Assembly (NCBI RefSeq): GCF_008831285.2
Contig: NC_045138.2
Coordinates: 11,236,571-11,300,570, forward strand
Direction: 5' to 3'
DNA length: 64,000 nt
Source of the DNA: Nymphaea colorata
Taxonomy: Eukaryota > Streptophyta > Magnoliopsida > Nymphaeales > Nymphaeaceae
The notes under the pieces are model-generated. The model was not told where the DNA came from. It was given only the letters and a program-made list of their open reading frames with translations, and ran no database searches. Of this stretch, positions 23,725-34,672 are shown one piece after another. Both the position numbers and the translations under genes were made by a program. Numbering within the stretch: the stretch's first letter is position 1; every line of letters begins with the position of its first letter.

Positions 23725-24641
23725 ATGGCAGAATCAACCTCTTCTACTGTTAATATTGACCAGGCATTTGTTGGGGTCTCTAGAACTGAAAATATACTTG
23801 TTAACGTTACCACTATTCGTCTTACTAAGGATAATTATCTTCAATGGTCCGTTGCTATCACTATGGAGATTGTTGGTCAGGGATGAATTTCCTATGTCAA
23901 TGGGAAGAAGGTTGAACCACCTGAGACTAACCCAACATGGGATACATGGTTTCTTAAAGACAATCTAGTAAAAACTTGGATTATTAACTTTGTATCTTTT
24001 GATATTCTTCCTCTTATTCTTCGTAAGAGGACTGCTAGAGACATGTGGGACATTTTAGAACAATTGTGCCCTATGACATCAGTTAATGAAGAATATTAAC
24101 TTTGTATCTTTTGATATTCTTCCTCTTATTCTTCGTGTGCATCAGTTAATGAAGGAAGTCAATGCCCTATGACAAGGGGAACTTTCTGTGGCTGATTTTT
24201 ATGCGATATTTGAAATCAAAATGGGAAGAGCTCGACTACTACTCGGATGATGCTTGGAGTTGTCTCCAAGACCAGCTGCATTATTGGACCAAAGAATGGA
24301 AGAATAGAGTATTTGTATTCTTAGCAGGGCTCAACGATGATTTTAAAGACATAAGGAGTCAGATTCTTAATTCAAAGGGACTTTGTAGCATTGAAGATGT
24401 CTACTCTCATGTTGAAGCTAAAGAGCCAAGATGCCTTGTTATTATTACAGGGAGAAAAGAGGCCCATATCTCAAATGCTAAGAGGTCTGCCCTTGTTAGC
24501 CAGGCTCCTGTGGGAGCCACTCGATCTTCCCGAAAATGCATTCATTGCAAGAAAATAGGTCATACCGTGGAGTTTTGCTGGGATTTGCATCCTAACAAGA
24601 AGAATGATCAGGCGAATGAACTTGGCCCACGTTATGCATGA
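23725..24641 (+). pseudogene. Family A-related gag (relic A2)
   Basis: Starts MAESTSSTVNIDQAF, closely matching the Gag start of element A (33369). The frame stops at 23884-23886 and continues in shifted frames. The Gag core (KAKWEELDYHSD-type segment, here KSKWEELDYYSDDAW) leads to a CCHC knuckle, CIHCKKIGHTVEFC, near 24538-24580. The frame ends at 24639-24641. A 43-bp segment is duplicated within it (see repeat at 23982). Protease and pol do not follow. Confidence 0.75.
23982..24136 (+). repeat. 43-bp interspersed duplication within gag
   Basis: An identical 43-bp sequence occurs at 23982-24024 and 24094-24136. Shorter shared pieces (TGCCCTATGACA, ATCAGTTAATGAAG) also occur twice around the copies, in shuffled order. 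This looks like repair or template-switch filler. Confidence 0.8.
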
Positions 24642-25009
24642 AAATATAAGCTGAAAAAATAACAGGTCGAGCTTCTTCTATAGCGCAGAACTGTGTATGC
24701 CGCATTTGACATGCTAAAGTGTCTTCTATATTCATTTTGACCTTTGATCTCCTGAATGGTAGATTCTACATTCTATAGTTGTAATGTCTCACTCGATGGC
24801 AAATGCAGTAAAAGAGAGCAAAGAGTTTTTGTTCCTTTCTCTGTTGCTGCACTTGATATGAACATCTCATTTTATCCTTCTTCAGGAAACAATATTGGAC
24901 GAGGAAGAGGTATAAAATTGGTAGCTATCCTACATCCAGTGGTCAGCCATTATCAAGGTTCTTCTACTTTCAGTGAGAGGGCAAACTTATCCAAGTCCTG
25001 CTAGCCAGT
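24642..25009. other. Unassigned interval between elements
   Basis: Joins the A2 gag end to the inverted family A leader. A 24880-25010 segment (ending GQTYPSPASQ in one frame) resembles the Ser/Gly/Gln-rich tail of a gypsy Gag, but the match is weak. Confidence 0.3.
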
Positions 25010-25581
25010 TTAGGTTAACCTTCTCAAGCTTAATATTCTTGTCATGTAAACCTTTTTTTTTTAGATCAACCATTTCCAGTCATTCATGTAAATCTTCATT
25101 TGATGCCTTCTATTTTTTTAGTTTGTCAACATCCTCTGTGCGGCAGCAAGAGGCACCGGCAGCAGCAAGGGGCACAGATAACAGGGAACAGGTGGCAGAG
25201 CTGATCGACGACGCTGGTGGCAACAAAAGAGAAACAGAGAGCGTCGGGGAAGGCAGCGATGGCAAGACCAGGATTCAAACTGGTCAGCGACAGCAGGGCA
25301 ACACCCGAGCAGCAAGGAGCATCGGGGAAGGCAGCGATGGCAAGACCAAGATTCAGACTGGTCAGCGACAGCAGGGCAACACCCGAGCAGCAAGGAGCAT
25401 CGGGGGCAACAGAGGCATGATGGCAGGGAGCAGCGGTGGCGATGGGCGATAGAGAGGCGTCTGGTTGGAACTATCGGGTGATGGGCAATGAACAGTGACG
25501 ACACGAGCCCTCCTCCAACATGAACACAATGGAAGCAAAAAAACAAACTAGTTAAGCCAGAACTTCACGGCTCTAATACCA
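25010..25581 (-). mobile_element. Leader of an inverted family A element, with PBS
   Basis: Minus-strand internal region immediately downstream of the LTR at 25582-25823. The PBS complement lies at about 25569-25581 (GGCTCTAATACCA, one change from the usual). The GC-rich leader contains two near-identical units (ATCGGGGAAGGCAGCGATGG at about 25241 and 25321), an 80-bp direct repeat. The element is truncated on its left; no gag follows. Confidence 0.6.
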
Positions 25582-25823
25582 AGTTGAAACAATATAAACA
25601 CGAGAAATAAAGATCGAACACGGATGTAATGTGGAAAACCCTCAATGAGAGGGAGAAAAAACCACAGGTGAGGAGGTCTGGTGCCCACTAGCCGCCAGAC
25701 TCTCTCTCTCTTAAAACTTCATTAACTCAAAAGATTAGAGTTTACAATGATATAAGTAGTCCCCAAACCAGAGCTCACTGGATCGGGTCCAGACCCAAAC
25801 CTGAATACTAAAAACCTTCAACA
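25582..25823 (-). repeat. Family A LTR, minus orientation
   Basis: On the minus strand it starts TGTTGAAGG and contains GGGTCTGGACCCGATCC, a GA microsatellite (plus-strand CTCTCTCTC near 25700) and CCCTCTCATTGAGGGTTTTCC. It lies directly against gypsy LTR sequence at 25824. Confidence 0.7.
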
Positions 25824-27457
25824 AAGGCGATGACATGCCTCAATGATTGTATTTTCAAATTTGTATAAATTGTAACGTGCAACGAGTAGAGAACTTATCG
25901 CTTGATTGTGGTTGCAGGTACACTGGGCACGTCAAGTAGACCTTGAGCAATGCAATTTGAAGCTCAAGGCATTTTGGGTGTTTTGTGGACGCGCGACTGG
26001 TATGGCAGCATTCCAGGCAAATCCCTACCTGGGGCCAACTTTGAATGTGTGTTTCCAGGATCGTTGGATCATGTGATTGTGATGTGCTTGAATGATTGTG
26101 ATGTGATAGAATGAATGCATACATGGAAATTGAATGCTTATGTGATTAGTTTTGTTTTTAAAATTACTATGCAATTGCATTTGCATGCTAGCAATGTTAA
26201 CTACTTAGGATAATTGAGGTGGGGTATCGAGTTGAGTATCTCTTCGACTCCGATTATGCATTAGAAAGCATACTAGAATGATAACTGCATAGGACGAGCC
26301 AATCACGGATCGAGACTACTCTTCATGGTTTGGCTAAATTTTGAAAGATATGATTGATGTATTTGATTAATGTCAATGTTGTGATATGTTGCATATGCTT
26401 TGTTGTGGGCAATAATGCAATTGAACAGTAGTTATACCCGTATTGTCGTGAATATGCAATTATAATGATAAGAAAGAAAGAATAAGAGATTGGAGGCCAG
26501 TGGGTTGTGGCAATGTGTTTGGGAGTTGTCTTGCCTTCTCCACTGGTCTCGCCTATTCGGAGCGCAGGTGGTGCAAGGCCCCAGGGTACCGTTGTGTGAT
26601 GTGCTTAGAGCGTTGGGCTCCCACCTTCCCAAACTGGATGTCCTAGGGAAGGCTGAGTATCTCTTATTGGAATTCACACACCCAGGGATGAGTACTCTTC
26701 CGTTGCGGTGTGAATGGATCCATATTATTTCGGGCCACCACGAGGGTTGACTCCTGGCTGTAAGTTACCCGTGGTGTGCACGTGCCTGCGTTTGCACCCA
26801 CAGGAACTGTCAATTCAATAAAGTTAATGTAAATGAAAAGAATGTGAATGAAGCGAATGAGAATTATATGTTTATGCATGAGTTGCATGTGATTTGTTAT
26901 TATGTTGTCTGGGGCCATTGAGTGGCCTTTGTATGTCGTGTTATATGTGAGGGGCCTTCTTGTCTAGTCGTGTGACTGCATGCCCTCTCACGACATGATA
27001 GTAAATGACTTTCATATTGGTTATATCTCATATTTGAGCACCCTAGAGGGTTAAGGATTTATCAGGCTTGTTGCCATACTGCGAAGGCTAAGCCTTCTGT
27101 TGTTTTATTTTTCATGTTTTGGCGGGCTCGGGGCAGCAGGTTGATCAGATGGCGCTACTCACATCCTACTGGGGAGGTTTTGGGGTCAATTGTAGTGTCG
27201 ACGCGTCTTCTTTTGGTCTTATTGATGCCTTGTTTTTGTTAGGCCAATGTCATGGTTTTGGGGCATTTTTGTCATATGTGTTATTGAGAAATGTGAAGAA
27301 ATTTTGTATGAATGAAATTTATTATCTAATGGAAAGTTTGGTCCATTGTTTTGAATTGCATGGCTCATTTCCTTTTGAATTGTTGTATCGTCACACCTCA
27401 ATGTTTTATGTTTAGAAAAAAAAATTATTTGAGGGTCAAAAGTGTTGGGGTGTGACG
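25824..27457 (+). repeat. Ty3/gypsy LTR (H2), 5' truncated
   Basis: Homologous, in opposite orientation, to the 3' LTR at 57841-60252 and to 62143-62728. Shared marks include GAGGCCAGTGGG, GGAATTCACACACCCA, GAATGGATCCATATT and the end GAGGGTCAAAAG...GGGTGTGAC. The first third of the LTR is missing at the junction with the inverted family A LTR. It carries about 500 extra bases (about 26815-27340) relative to the 58-kb copy. Confidence 0.7.
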
Positions 27458-28140
27458 GTATCAGAGCTATGCAAAACCCCACTATGGCCCAGGTACGTGC
27501 TGTTTGAGTTAGCTTTTATTGAAGTTTTAATTTTATTATGATATATACATATGTGATGGATTGATGTTTGGATGATTGTGATGCATCTTTACAAATGAGA
27601 CTTGTAAAAGTGCCTCAGACTTTGTAATGAGAATGAAAGTTCTAGTTTGTACAGATAGAGTACCAACGTAGGGGTGAGAAGCGACATGGGCCAGCTACAG
27701 AGGCACAAAGAGAGACAAATTTGGCCCATTCAGATGCGCATACCCCATTGGATGATAGTATGTCATCACAGCCATATGCCCAAGACTAGTGTGGGTGCCC
27801 ATACCCCACCAAGGCAAACTCCACCTTTGGAACAACAAACCACACTACTGACAACTTTGCATATACTGACCTCGCTAGTACAGTCGATGGTCAGTAATCA
27901 GAGGAGCCATGCATTTCCTACAGGAGACACCACCACACCACCTAAGGAGAAAGCAATAGCGGTGTCATTCAAGCAGTTATGTCGATGTAGCCGCCTGTCT
28001 TTCCTAGAGATTTGATATGTGACAGCTGTGTTGAATGAGTTAGCTAGCAGTATATGTCGATGCAGCCAACTGTGTTCATTTAGATTATGTGGATGGTTTT
28101 GTACATTGCACACACACAAATACTAGTTAAATATGTGTCA
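27458..28140 (+). pseudogene. Gypsy H2 PBS and gag start, decayed
   Basis: The LTR end is followed by GTATCAGAGCT, a slightly altered tRNA-Met PBS. Downstream, frames near 27660-28010 are Gln/Pro/Thr-rich, like the N-terminal part of gypsy Gag, and are broken by stops. No capsid, protease or RT is recognisable before the sequence changes near 28150. Confidence 0.5.
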
Positions 28141-28575
28141 TGAATTTTGGCATCAATGGTTTTTTTTTTTTTGAGGTGCCACTCCCTTGCTAGTTCTTTA
28201 TCATTTGCTCATCCTGTATTGCTATCTCGATATGTCTTATTCATGCTAGTGTCCTTGCTCACTTGGTCACAAGCGAGAGGGACAGTAGGTCGACTCCATC
28301 AGTAATGTCATCATCAAAAGTAGCTAGGATTGTAGAGCCTTTGCATCTGTCAAATGTGCAAACTTGATAGATTGCTAGTCTAGCAGTTGATGATCAAACT
28401 ACTTGATGCAATTAGAGGCACTAAAAACTTTGGCAGTCATAGGGCCATTCTTGGTTGCATTTCTGTTATGAGAACATGCTTCATCTATTACATTGTTGAT
28501 CCTTGCAGTCGACATGTTTGGTCCAGATTTTACTGTGAGTGCTTGTTAGATTGCCCAGGCCAGCTGCTTAAGACT
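28141..28575. other. Unassigned interval
   Basis: A T-run (28159-28172) is followed by mixed sequence. The frame at 28387-28713 is a shadow over the junction with family A. No element ends were fixed. Confidence 0.3.
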
Positions 28576-29181
28576 AGACACATAATTCATGCATGCCCCT
28601 ATAGATGCACACTTGAAGGCTGTGGACATAATCTTGTGTTACTTGAAGAGGAATCTTGGCAAATGGCTCTTATATGTGAAACAAGGGCTTATTATGATCG
28701 AAGGGTATTCTGATGCAGACTGGGCAAGATGTTCTGATACTAGAAGGTATACTTCAGGTATTGTGTCGACTTGGGAGGAAACCTTATTGTTTGGAGGAGC
28801 AAGAGACAAGATGTGTGTTCCCATTCTAGTGCAGAGGCTGAGTATAAAGCTATTGCTATAGGAGTGTCAGAATTACTATGGCTGAAAATATTGCTGATTA
28901 ATATTGGAATAGAGACTGAAGGACCAATGAGGATGTACTGTGATAACAAGTCTGCAATCAACTTAGCCAACAACCTTGTGCTACATGATAGAACAAAGCA
29001 TGTGAAGATTGACTGTCACTTCATTCGTGAGAGGATTGATGCTAAAGAATTAATCTTACCATAAATGAAGTCTGAAGACCAAACTGCTGATGTTCTGACT
29101 AAAGCCTTGCCTTCTACTTTGTTTGAGAGAAAAGTATCCAAGTTTGGCATGTTTGATATGTATGCCCAACTTGAGGGGGAG
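28576..29181 (+). pseudogene. Family A RNase H fragment
   Basis: Colinear with element A from about 37130 to 37727: MHAPIDAHLKAVDIILCYLK, EGYSDADWARCSDTRR, SSAEAEYKAIAIGVSELLWL, YCDNKSAINLANNLVLHDRT. The 5' boundary near 28576 is abrupt; RT and everything upstream are missing. A stop at 29062-29064 interrupts the tail. The polypurine tract TTGAGGGGGAG precedes the LTR. Confidence 0.8.
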
Positions 29182-29418
29182 TGTTGAAGTGTTTTAGTGT
29201 TCAGGTCTGGGTCTCGACCCAGTCCAGTGTGCTCTTGTTTAGGTACTATCTCATTGTAAACCCTAATTTCAGTGCGTGAATGAAAATCTAAGAGAGAGAG
29301 TGTTTGGATGCTTGTGGGCACCAGTCTTCCTCACGCGTGGGCTTTTCCCTCTAGTTGAGGGGTTTTCCATGTTACATATGTGTTTGTTCTTGCTCTACTC
29401 GGTTTTACCGTTTCTACA
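29182..29418 (+). repeat. Family A 3' LTR that truncates the Dicer-like gene
   Basis: Starts TGTTGAAGTG after the polypurine tract and ends GTTTCTACA, the same end as in element A. The next base, 29419, lies inside a Dicer-like exon on the minus strand. The 5 bases beyond the LTR are TTGAC; a matching copy left of the fragment at 28576 was not found, so the left end was rearranged after insertion. Confidence 0.8.
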
Positions 29419-31184
29419 TTGACAAAATCCAAAATGACCCAGTCTACTATCAATTGATCATCAGTATCTTCAACTTGTTTAAGAGGTAGCATCAAATAGT
29501 ATGTTGAAGAGCTCAATTGGAATGAATCATGCTTACCCAATTGAACATAGTCATCTCTAACCTCTGACCTGTCAAGCATGAGTTTGAGGCACATTTCTTG
29601 AAATCTCCCACCCTCCACCCTCTGTCCACATTACAAAATAAGGAAATATGAAAAGGGATAAATATAAATTCATAGTCTGTTCTACCTGGAAGTGGCTTAC
29701 CTCAGTTTCACTAAATGAAATTACCCCAGATGGGATAAATTTTGTTTCCACAATTCTGCCACGAGCAAGATGAAGGTCAACTTGCATATGTTCAGCTTCT
29801 TTGGGAATAGGAAGTGCCGAAAAGAGACCAAATCTTCTGTAGCACCAATCCCTTGTCCTAGGAATAAAGTTCATATGATAAAAAAGAAATGTGAGATGAG
29901 AAGCGGATCCCCTCCAGTCCATTTGAAGTGCAGAAGGTACTACTGTTTCATGAAGCTCTGCTCTGGAGAAGTCATCTACATGTAGCATTATGGTCATTCA
30001 AAAGAACCAACTAAAGTAACTAGAGAAAGAGCTTAATGGACATAAAAAGAACCTGTACCCCTAGAATTTACAAGCTTATCATGTGGATTTTCTGAAAATA
30101 TTTCAATCTTCTCCTTTTGCATTGGCAAAAGATGGTCCGTCAGGGAACCTAACTCATATAGCATCTTGCATGCTAGAAGAGAAGCGGCTCTTTTTGCATC
30201 CTCTTTTGAAGCACATGATGGCCCCTCAACACAATGAATGGGGTCATTGGAAGGGAGAACCACATGACAAGTGACACCATCCAAATCATCCAAATAAATG
30301 AACTCTGGGGCAGGATTAAAGTATCTGCGCATACCAGGAAAAAGAGAGCCTGAGAAGCTAAATAAGGATCATTCAGACAGATAAGCTTGGACATACCTAG
30401 ATTACAAAACATGGAGGAATTTAAAAAAGAAAAAAGCAAACCCATACTCATCATGTGGGAGTCTTGAACAATAGTGATGCAGTAAAGACACACTGCATGC
30501 AGTACTAATGGAAGCACCAGTCTTTTCGACTTTATAAATTGAATCTTCTGTGGCATCAAAAGTCTCATCAGCTGTCCGGTTCAAAATTTCATTGTTAATA
30601 TGTTTTTCACCAGAAATGAAATCATTGACCAGATTTAGCTCATGGATATTGTTCCTACATCAGATGACAAAATTTATAATGTAAGCCAAAAGAAAAGAGA
30701 CTTAATACAACAGAAAAAGAGAAAATTAAGGGTATGTTTTAATAGCAGTAAGAAAGGTCTCAAACAGCATATCCCAGGACCTTTTGTTATTGCTTTTCTT
30801 TGCACCCTTAAGAGTGTGACAGAAATTCTAGAAGAGGGTGCAGTGTCAGACGAGCCATAAAAGAAAAATCAGAGGAGATGGGGAAGGGTCTTTCCATGTC
30901 AAAATGTGGAGGTGATGCTCAAGACAGAAGGTTTGTCTCAGACCATTTATTCCAACATTCAGACATGCCCTAAGTTCCATGTAAGAACACTTGGATCTTG
31001 CAGGAAGAAAACAAATGGAGATTTACCTCTCTACTAGAAGAAGGTATTCAGACTCCTGCATGCAAGCACGACCTTTGGATTGTATATAGCTGGCCACTAT
31101 TGATGGCAAGTCAAAGCGGATAATGCAGCATGTTTGAATATCAAGGCCTTCTTCAGCAACGTTGGTTGCAAACAACAGATTAAC
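29419..31184 (-). pseudogene. DCL4-like: Dicer-like gene fragment (DCL4-type), five exons
   Basis: Five consecutive minus-strand exons join in one open frame through GT-AG introns: 31184-31027 (helicase C-terminal, [13 protein letters not shown], motif VI region [13 protein letters not shown]), about 30651-30448 (ending SLLHHYCSRLPHDE), 30324-30053 (Dicer dimerisation domain/DUF283; YFNPAPEFIYLDDL), 29975-29701 (MQVDLHLARGRIVETKFIPS, the segment leading into PAZ), and 29621-29419 (FQEMCLKLMLDRS; ends IVDWVILDFVN). Splice phases agree at every junction. In plants DCL4 makes 21-nt siRNAs; DCL3 is a less likely assignment. The last exon is cut by the LTR at 29418, so PAZ, both RNase III domains and dsRBDs are absent. 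The N-terminal helicase exons are not found upstream, where copia B sits in the intron. Motif VI has Arg-to-Lys and Arg-to-Cys changes. As it stands it cannot encode an active Dicer. Confidence 0.85.
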
Positions 31185-31530
31185 CTAATAGAGACCAAGC
31201 AAATGTAAGACAACAAAGAAACATAAATACAAAAAGCTGTGTTAAGAAGATGATGAAAGTCTTGATGTATTTTTTTCTCTTGAAGATGCACTCACAACCA
31301 GAATCAGTGTAACATAGTATGACCACATTTTGTTGAAGTTATTAAAACCCAAGATGTCAAAATTCGTGAGTCAGCACAGTCAATCAAGGGGCTAAAAAAC
31401 ACTAGCCATGACTAAACGGGATTAGTTGTTTTACTAAAATAAAATCAATAAGGTGTAGAAACACAATATTTGGTGTGCCAAAAGTAATATAAGGCAAAAT
31501 ATTATAATTAATCAGAAACATACCTTTCTC

Positions 31531-31584
<54 letters not shown>

Positions 31585-31703
31585 TGTGTATTGGGAAATT
31601 TGAACTTATGATAACAAAACCAAATAGATACACAGGCATGTGCATAAATCAATAAAGATAAATGCACACAGTGACACAATATCTACTTCCCAAGACAACT
31701 GAT
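31185..31703. other. Dicer-like intron with (GT)n(GA)n microsatellite
   Basis: AT-rich intronic sequence upstream of the 31027-31184 exon. It contains a compound repeat, GT units followed by GA units, at about 31531-31582. The target site CTGAT of element B lies at 31699-31703. Confidence 0.6.
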
Positions 31704-32175
31704 TAAAAATCAGGCCCGAAAAGACAAATACTTCAAGCAAATCAGCCTTGAAGCTTCCACCAACAAGTCAAACTCACAAGCCCTCAAACAAGAGGTGAAG
31801 AAGCACTTAAATTAATCACAATAAGAGATACATAAAGTAGGCTAAAAAGCCATGCCAAAACAAAGGAGAAGCTGCCCTATTTATAGAGGAGAGGGCCAAA
31901 GAAAAGAAGGAGGAGGCAGTCCCAACGGCTAGAAATCTAGCCGTTGGGACTAGTCTCCCTCTAGGTAAAACAGAAAAAGGAGAGGGATGAAAGGGGAAAA
32001 ACGGAAAATGAACTAAAAGAAAAGATACATGAAGAAATTAAAAATTACATAAGTGTTCTAAGTACCCAAAAGATATAAAATATATATATACATATAAAGC
32101 ATATATTAGATGACTAATATATGTGATATATATAAATATATATATGTATACATTTGGGATACATACATTCTAACA
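31704..32175 (-). repeat. Element B 3' LTR
   Basis: 472 bp; on the minus strand starts TGTTAGAATG. The terminal CA is mutated to TA at 31704. A TATA box on the minus strand (TATAAATA) lies at 31878-31885. An inverted pair, ACGGCTAGAAATCTAGCCGT, occurs at 31924-31943. Confidence 0.9.
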
Positions 32176-32434
32176 CCCCCCCTCAAACTTACGGTGTGAT
32201 AACCGAAAGTTTGCCAAGGAGAAATTTGAATCTGGCAGCAGCAAGAGCTTTAGTGAAGAATTCGCCAAGCTGATACTTTGATGGAACATAGGAGAGATCA
32301 ATGTTTTTCTGTAAGAATTCTTCACGAACATAATGACAATTCATCTCTATATGCTTTGTTCTTTCGTGAAATGTGTGATTGCTAGCAATATATATTGCAC
32401 TTTTGTTGTCACAACAAAGCTTGACAGGATTTGT
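32176..32434 (-). pseudogene. Element B RNase H C-terminal part
   Basis: The frame resumes after the nested element at ITNPVKLCCDNKSAIYIASN and runs through FHERTKHIEMNCHYVREEFL to a TAA and the polypurine tract. Removing element A and one TSD copy restores continuity with the frame that ends at 37971. Confidence 0.85.
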
Positions 32435-32439
32435 GATAC

Positions 32440-32680
32440 TGTTGACGGATATTGGTGTACGGGTCCAGGCCTAGACCCGATCCAGTATGTCCTAATTTGG
32501 GCATACTTATACCATTGTAACCCTTATCTTCTAGTTGAATGAAATCTTTAGAGAGAGAGAGTCTGGCGGCTAGTGGGCAACCAGCTCCTCCTCATCCGTG
32601 GTTTTTTCCCTCTTGTTGAGAGTTTTTCCACGTTACATCGTGTTTCTCATATCCTCTTTCTCTGTGCTCGTGTTTCTACA
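32440..32680 (+). repeat. Element A 5' LTR
   Basis: 241 bp, TGTTGACGG...TTTCTACA. Near its start it holds an imperfect 18-bp palindrome centred on AGGCCT (32461-32478). A GA repeat lies at about 32551-32560. Confidence 0.92.
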
Positions 32681-33368
32681 TGGTATCAGAGCCGTGAAGT
32701 TCCGGCGTGACTGGTTCAAGTTTTTGTTTCTGTTGTGGCCATGTGAGAGGGAGACTCGTGTCGGTACTGTTCATTGCCCATCGCCCGACGGCTCGCTGCC
32801 CGATGTGGTCATCGCCCGACGCTGTTGGAGTTTCGGTGTCTCTTCCAGCGACGCTCTCGACGCAGTTGGAGTTCCGGTGATGCCTCGACGCCGTAGGAGT
32901 CCCTCGACGCCATCTGGAGTTCCGGCGACTCTCTGTTTCTGCCCTGCTTGCCATCACCGCCACCAACGCCACCAGCTGCGTCGCCCGCGGTTCTCTGAGT
33001 CGCCCGACGTTACTCTGTTCGGTCCTTGTTTTTGACCCGACGCCGTTGGAGTTCCAGCGTCGCCCCGTGCTGGTCCCCCGTCGTCTTCCTCCTTCTTCAT
33101 CTGTTCTGCCTTGGTTGCTACCGTGAGGTCTGGTGTTCTTCCGCTGCTGGATCGCTGCCCTGCTCTTAGTCACCACTTTCGTTACCTTTCTACTGCATCG
33201 TCCGACGACGCTGCTGCCACCGCCGCCGACTCCGCCACCGGCGTCACTGACCTTGCTGCCACCACTGTTGATGCCCTTGCTCCTTGCTTCCGTTGGTGCT
33301 TCCTGTTGTCACCGGTGCCTCCCGTGTTTTACTGCCGCCCATGCCCTTTGCCGGACTGACCTGCGATT

Positions 33369-34548
33369 ATGGCAGCCTCTTCTTCGTCTACCGTTAACAC
33401 CAATCAATCTGAAATCGAGGTGTTTAAAACTGAGAATGTTCCCGCTCAGGTCATTACTCTTCGCCTTACAAAAGACAACTATTTCCCATGGTTGGCCGCT
33501 ATGACTATGGGGATTGTTGCCCGCGGTCGGATTGCCTATATCGACGGATGAAACCCTGAACCAGCAAAGACAAGTGGTGTATGGGACACTTGGTTTCTTA
33601 AGGATAATCAAGTGAAAACTTGGATTGTCAACTCCGTCTCCGCCGATATTCAGCCCCTTATCCTTCAGAAGAAGACTACAAGAGACATGTGGGTAGTCTT
33701 AGAGCAGATGTATGGCCAAAAGAAAACAACAATTCGTACTTACCAAATAGTGAAGACTGTCTATGGCCTTCGACAAGGGAACTCTTTTGTTGCCGAATAC
33801 TATGGGGCTTTGAAAGCCAAATGGGAAGAGCTTGACTATCATTCTGATATTCCTTGGCATTGTCCCCAAGATCAGACACTTTATGTCGCTCAAGTATGGG
33901 AGAACAGGGTGTTCCTCTTTTTAGCTGGTTTAAATGATGAGTTTGAAGGTGTTAGAAGTCAGATTCTGAATTCAGGAGAGGTGCCCAGTATTGAAGATGT
34001 GTACTCCTGTGTTGAAGTAGAAGAACAGAGAAGGCTGGTTACAAAAGAGGGCAAGAGGGATCTCGTACCCTATCATGAGAGATCCGCTCTTGTGAGTCGT
34101 GGTACTAGATCCCTCCGCAGATGCATCCACTGCAAGAAAACTGGTCATACCGTTGATTATTGTTGGGATCTTCATCCAGAGAAGAAGGGAAACAAAGGGA
34201 GGTCTTCTATTGGGAAGATGTCTGTGTCTGAGGTGCCCAAATCCAGTGGCAAAAGAGTCTCCATTTCTGCCGACCAGATTCGTGAACTGAGGGCCTACTT
34301 GGGTCGGATTGATGTCAACCAGGCCGAGACACCAGATGAGACAAAGGCTAATCATGCTCTTGCAGATATTGGCGATACAGGTAACTCTTCTGTGGGGGAA
34401 TGGATTGTGGATAGTGGTGCCACTCACCACATGACAGGTAACCCAAAATTATTTCATGAATATAAGTTATCTTCGGGAAGGGAATGGGTTTCTCTCGCAG
34501 ATGGTTCCTCTACTGTTGTGGCAGGCGAAGGGACTCTGTCCTTGTTGG
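33369..34548 (+). pseudogene. Element A gag and protease
   Basis: Starts at the ATG at 33369 (MAASSSSTVNTNQSEIEVFK). A TGA at 33549-33551 interrupts after 60 codons; the same frame then continues from 33552. It runs through the Gag core (TTRDMWVVLEQMYGQKKTTI; ALKAKWEELDYHSD), the CCHC knuckle CIHCKKTGHTVDYC (about 34121-34162) and the aspartic protease motif WIVDSGATHHMTG (about 34401-34440). The protease continues until the tandem duplication at 34549, which breaks the frame. Confidence 0.85.
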
Positions 34549-34672
34549 ACAAATTTCATGTACGGGGTGCATTACATGTTCCCCAGTTTCCCTTAAATCT
34601 TTTGTCAGTTACAAATTTCATGTACGGGGTGCATTACATGTTCCCCAGTTTTCCTTAAATCTTTTGTCAGTT
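34549..34672 (+). repeat. 62-bp tandem duplication in element A pol
   Basis: Two copies, 34549-34610 and 34611-34672, differ at about one base (TTTCCC against TTTTCC). 62 is not a multiple of 3, so the reading frame shifts between protease and GAG-pre-integrase. Confidence 0.9.

Noticed and set aside
22803-29418. A single 6.6-kb family A element spanning the two LTRs
   Set aside because: The LTRs are too diverged, the flanking 5-mers (CTTAG left, TTGAC right) do not match, and the interior contains inverted family A and gypsy sequence.
29419-31184. Assignment to DCL3 or DCL2 in place of DCL4
   Set aside because: The EEGLDIQTC helicase segment and the VDLHLARGRIV..FIPSG segment recall DCL4 more than DCL2 or DCL3. 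The call rests on memory, so an alignment could change it.
32676-33176. 166-codon minus frame and other frames in the element A leader
   Set aside because: GC-rich leader sequence between PBS and gag; the real gag starts on the plus strand at 33369.
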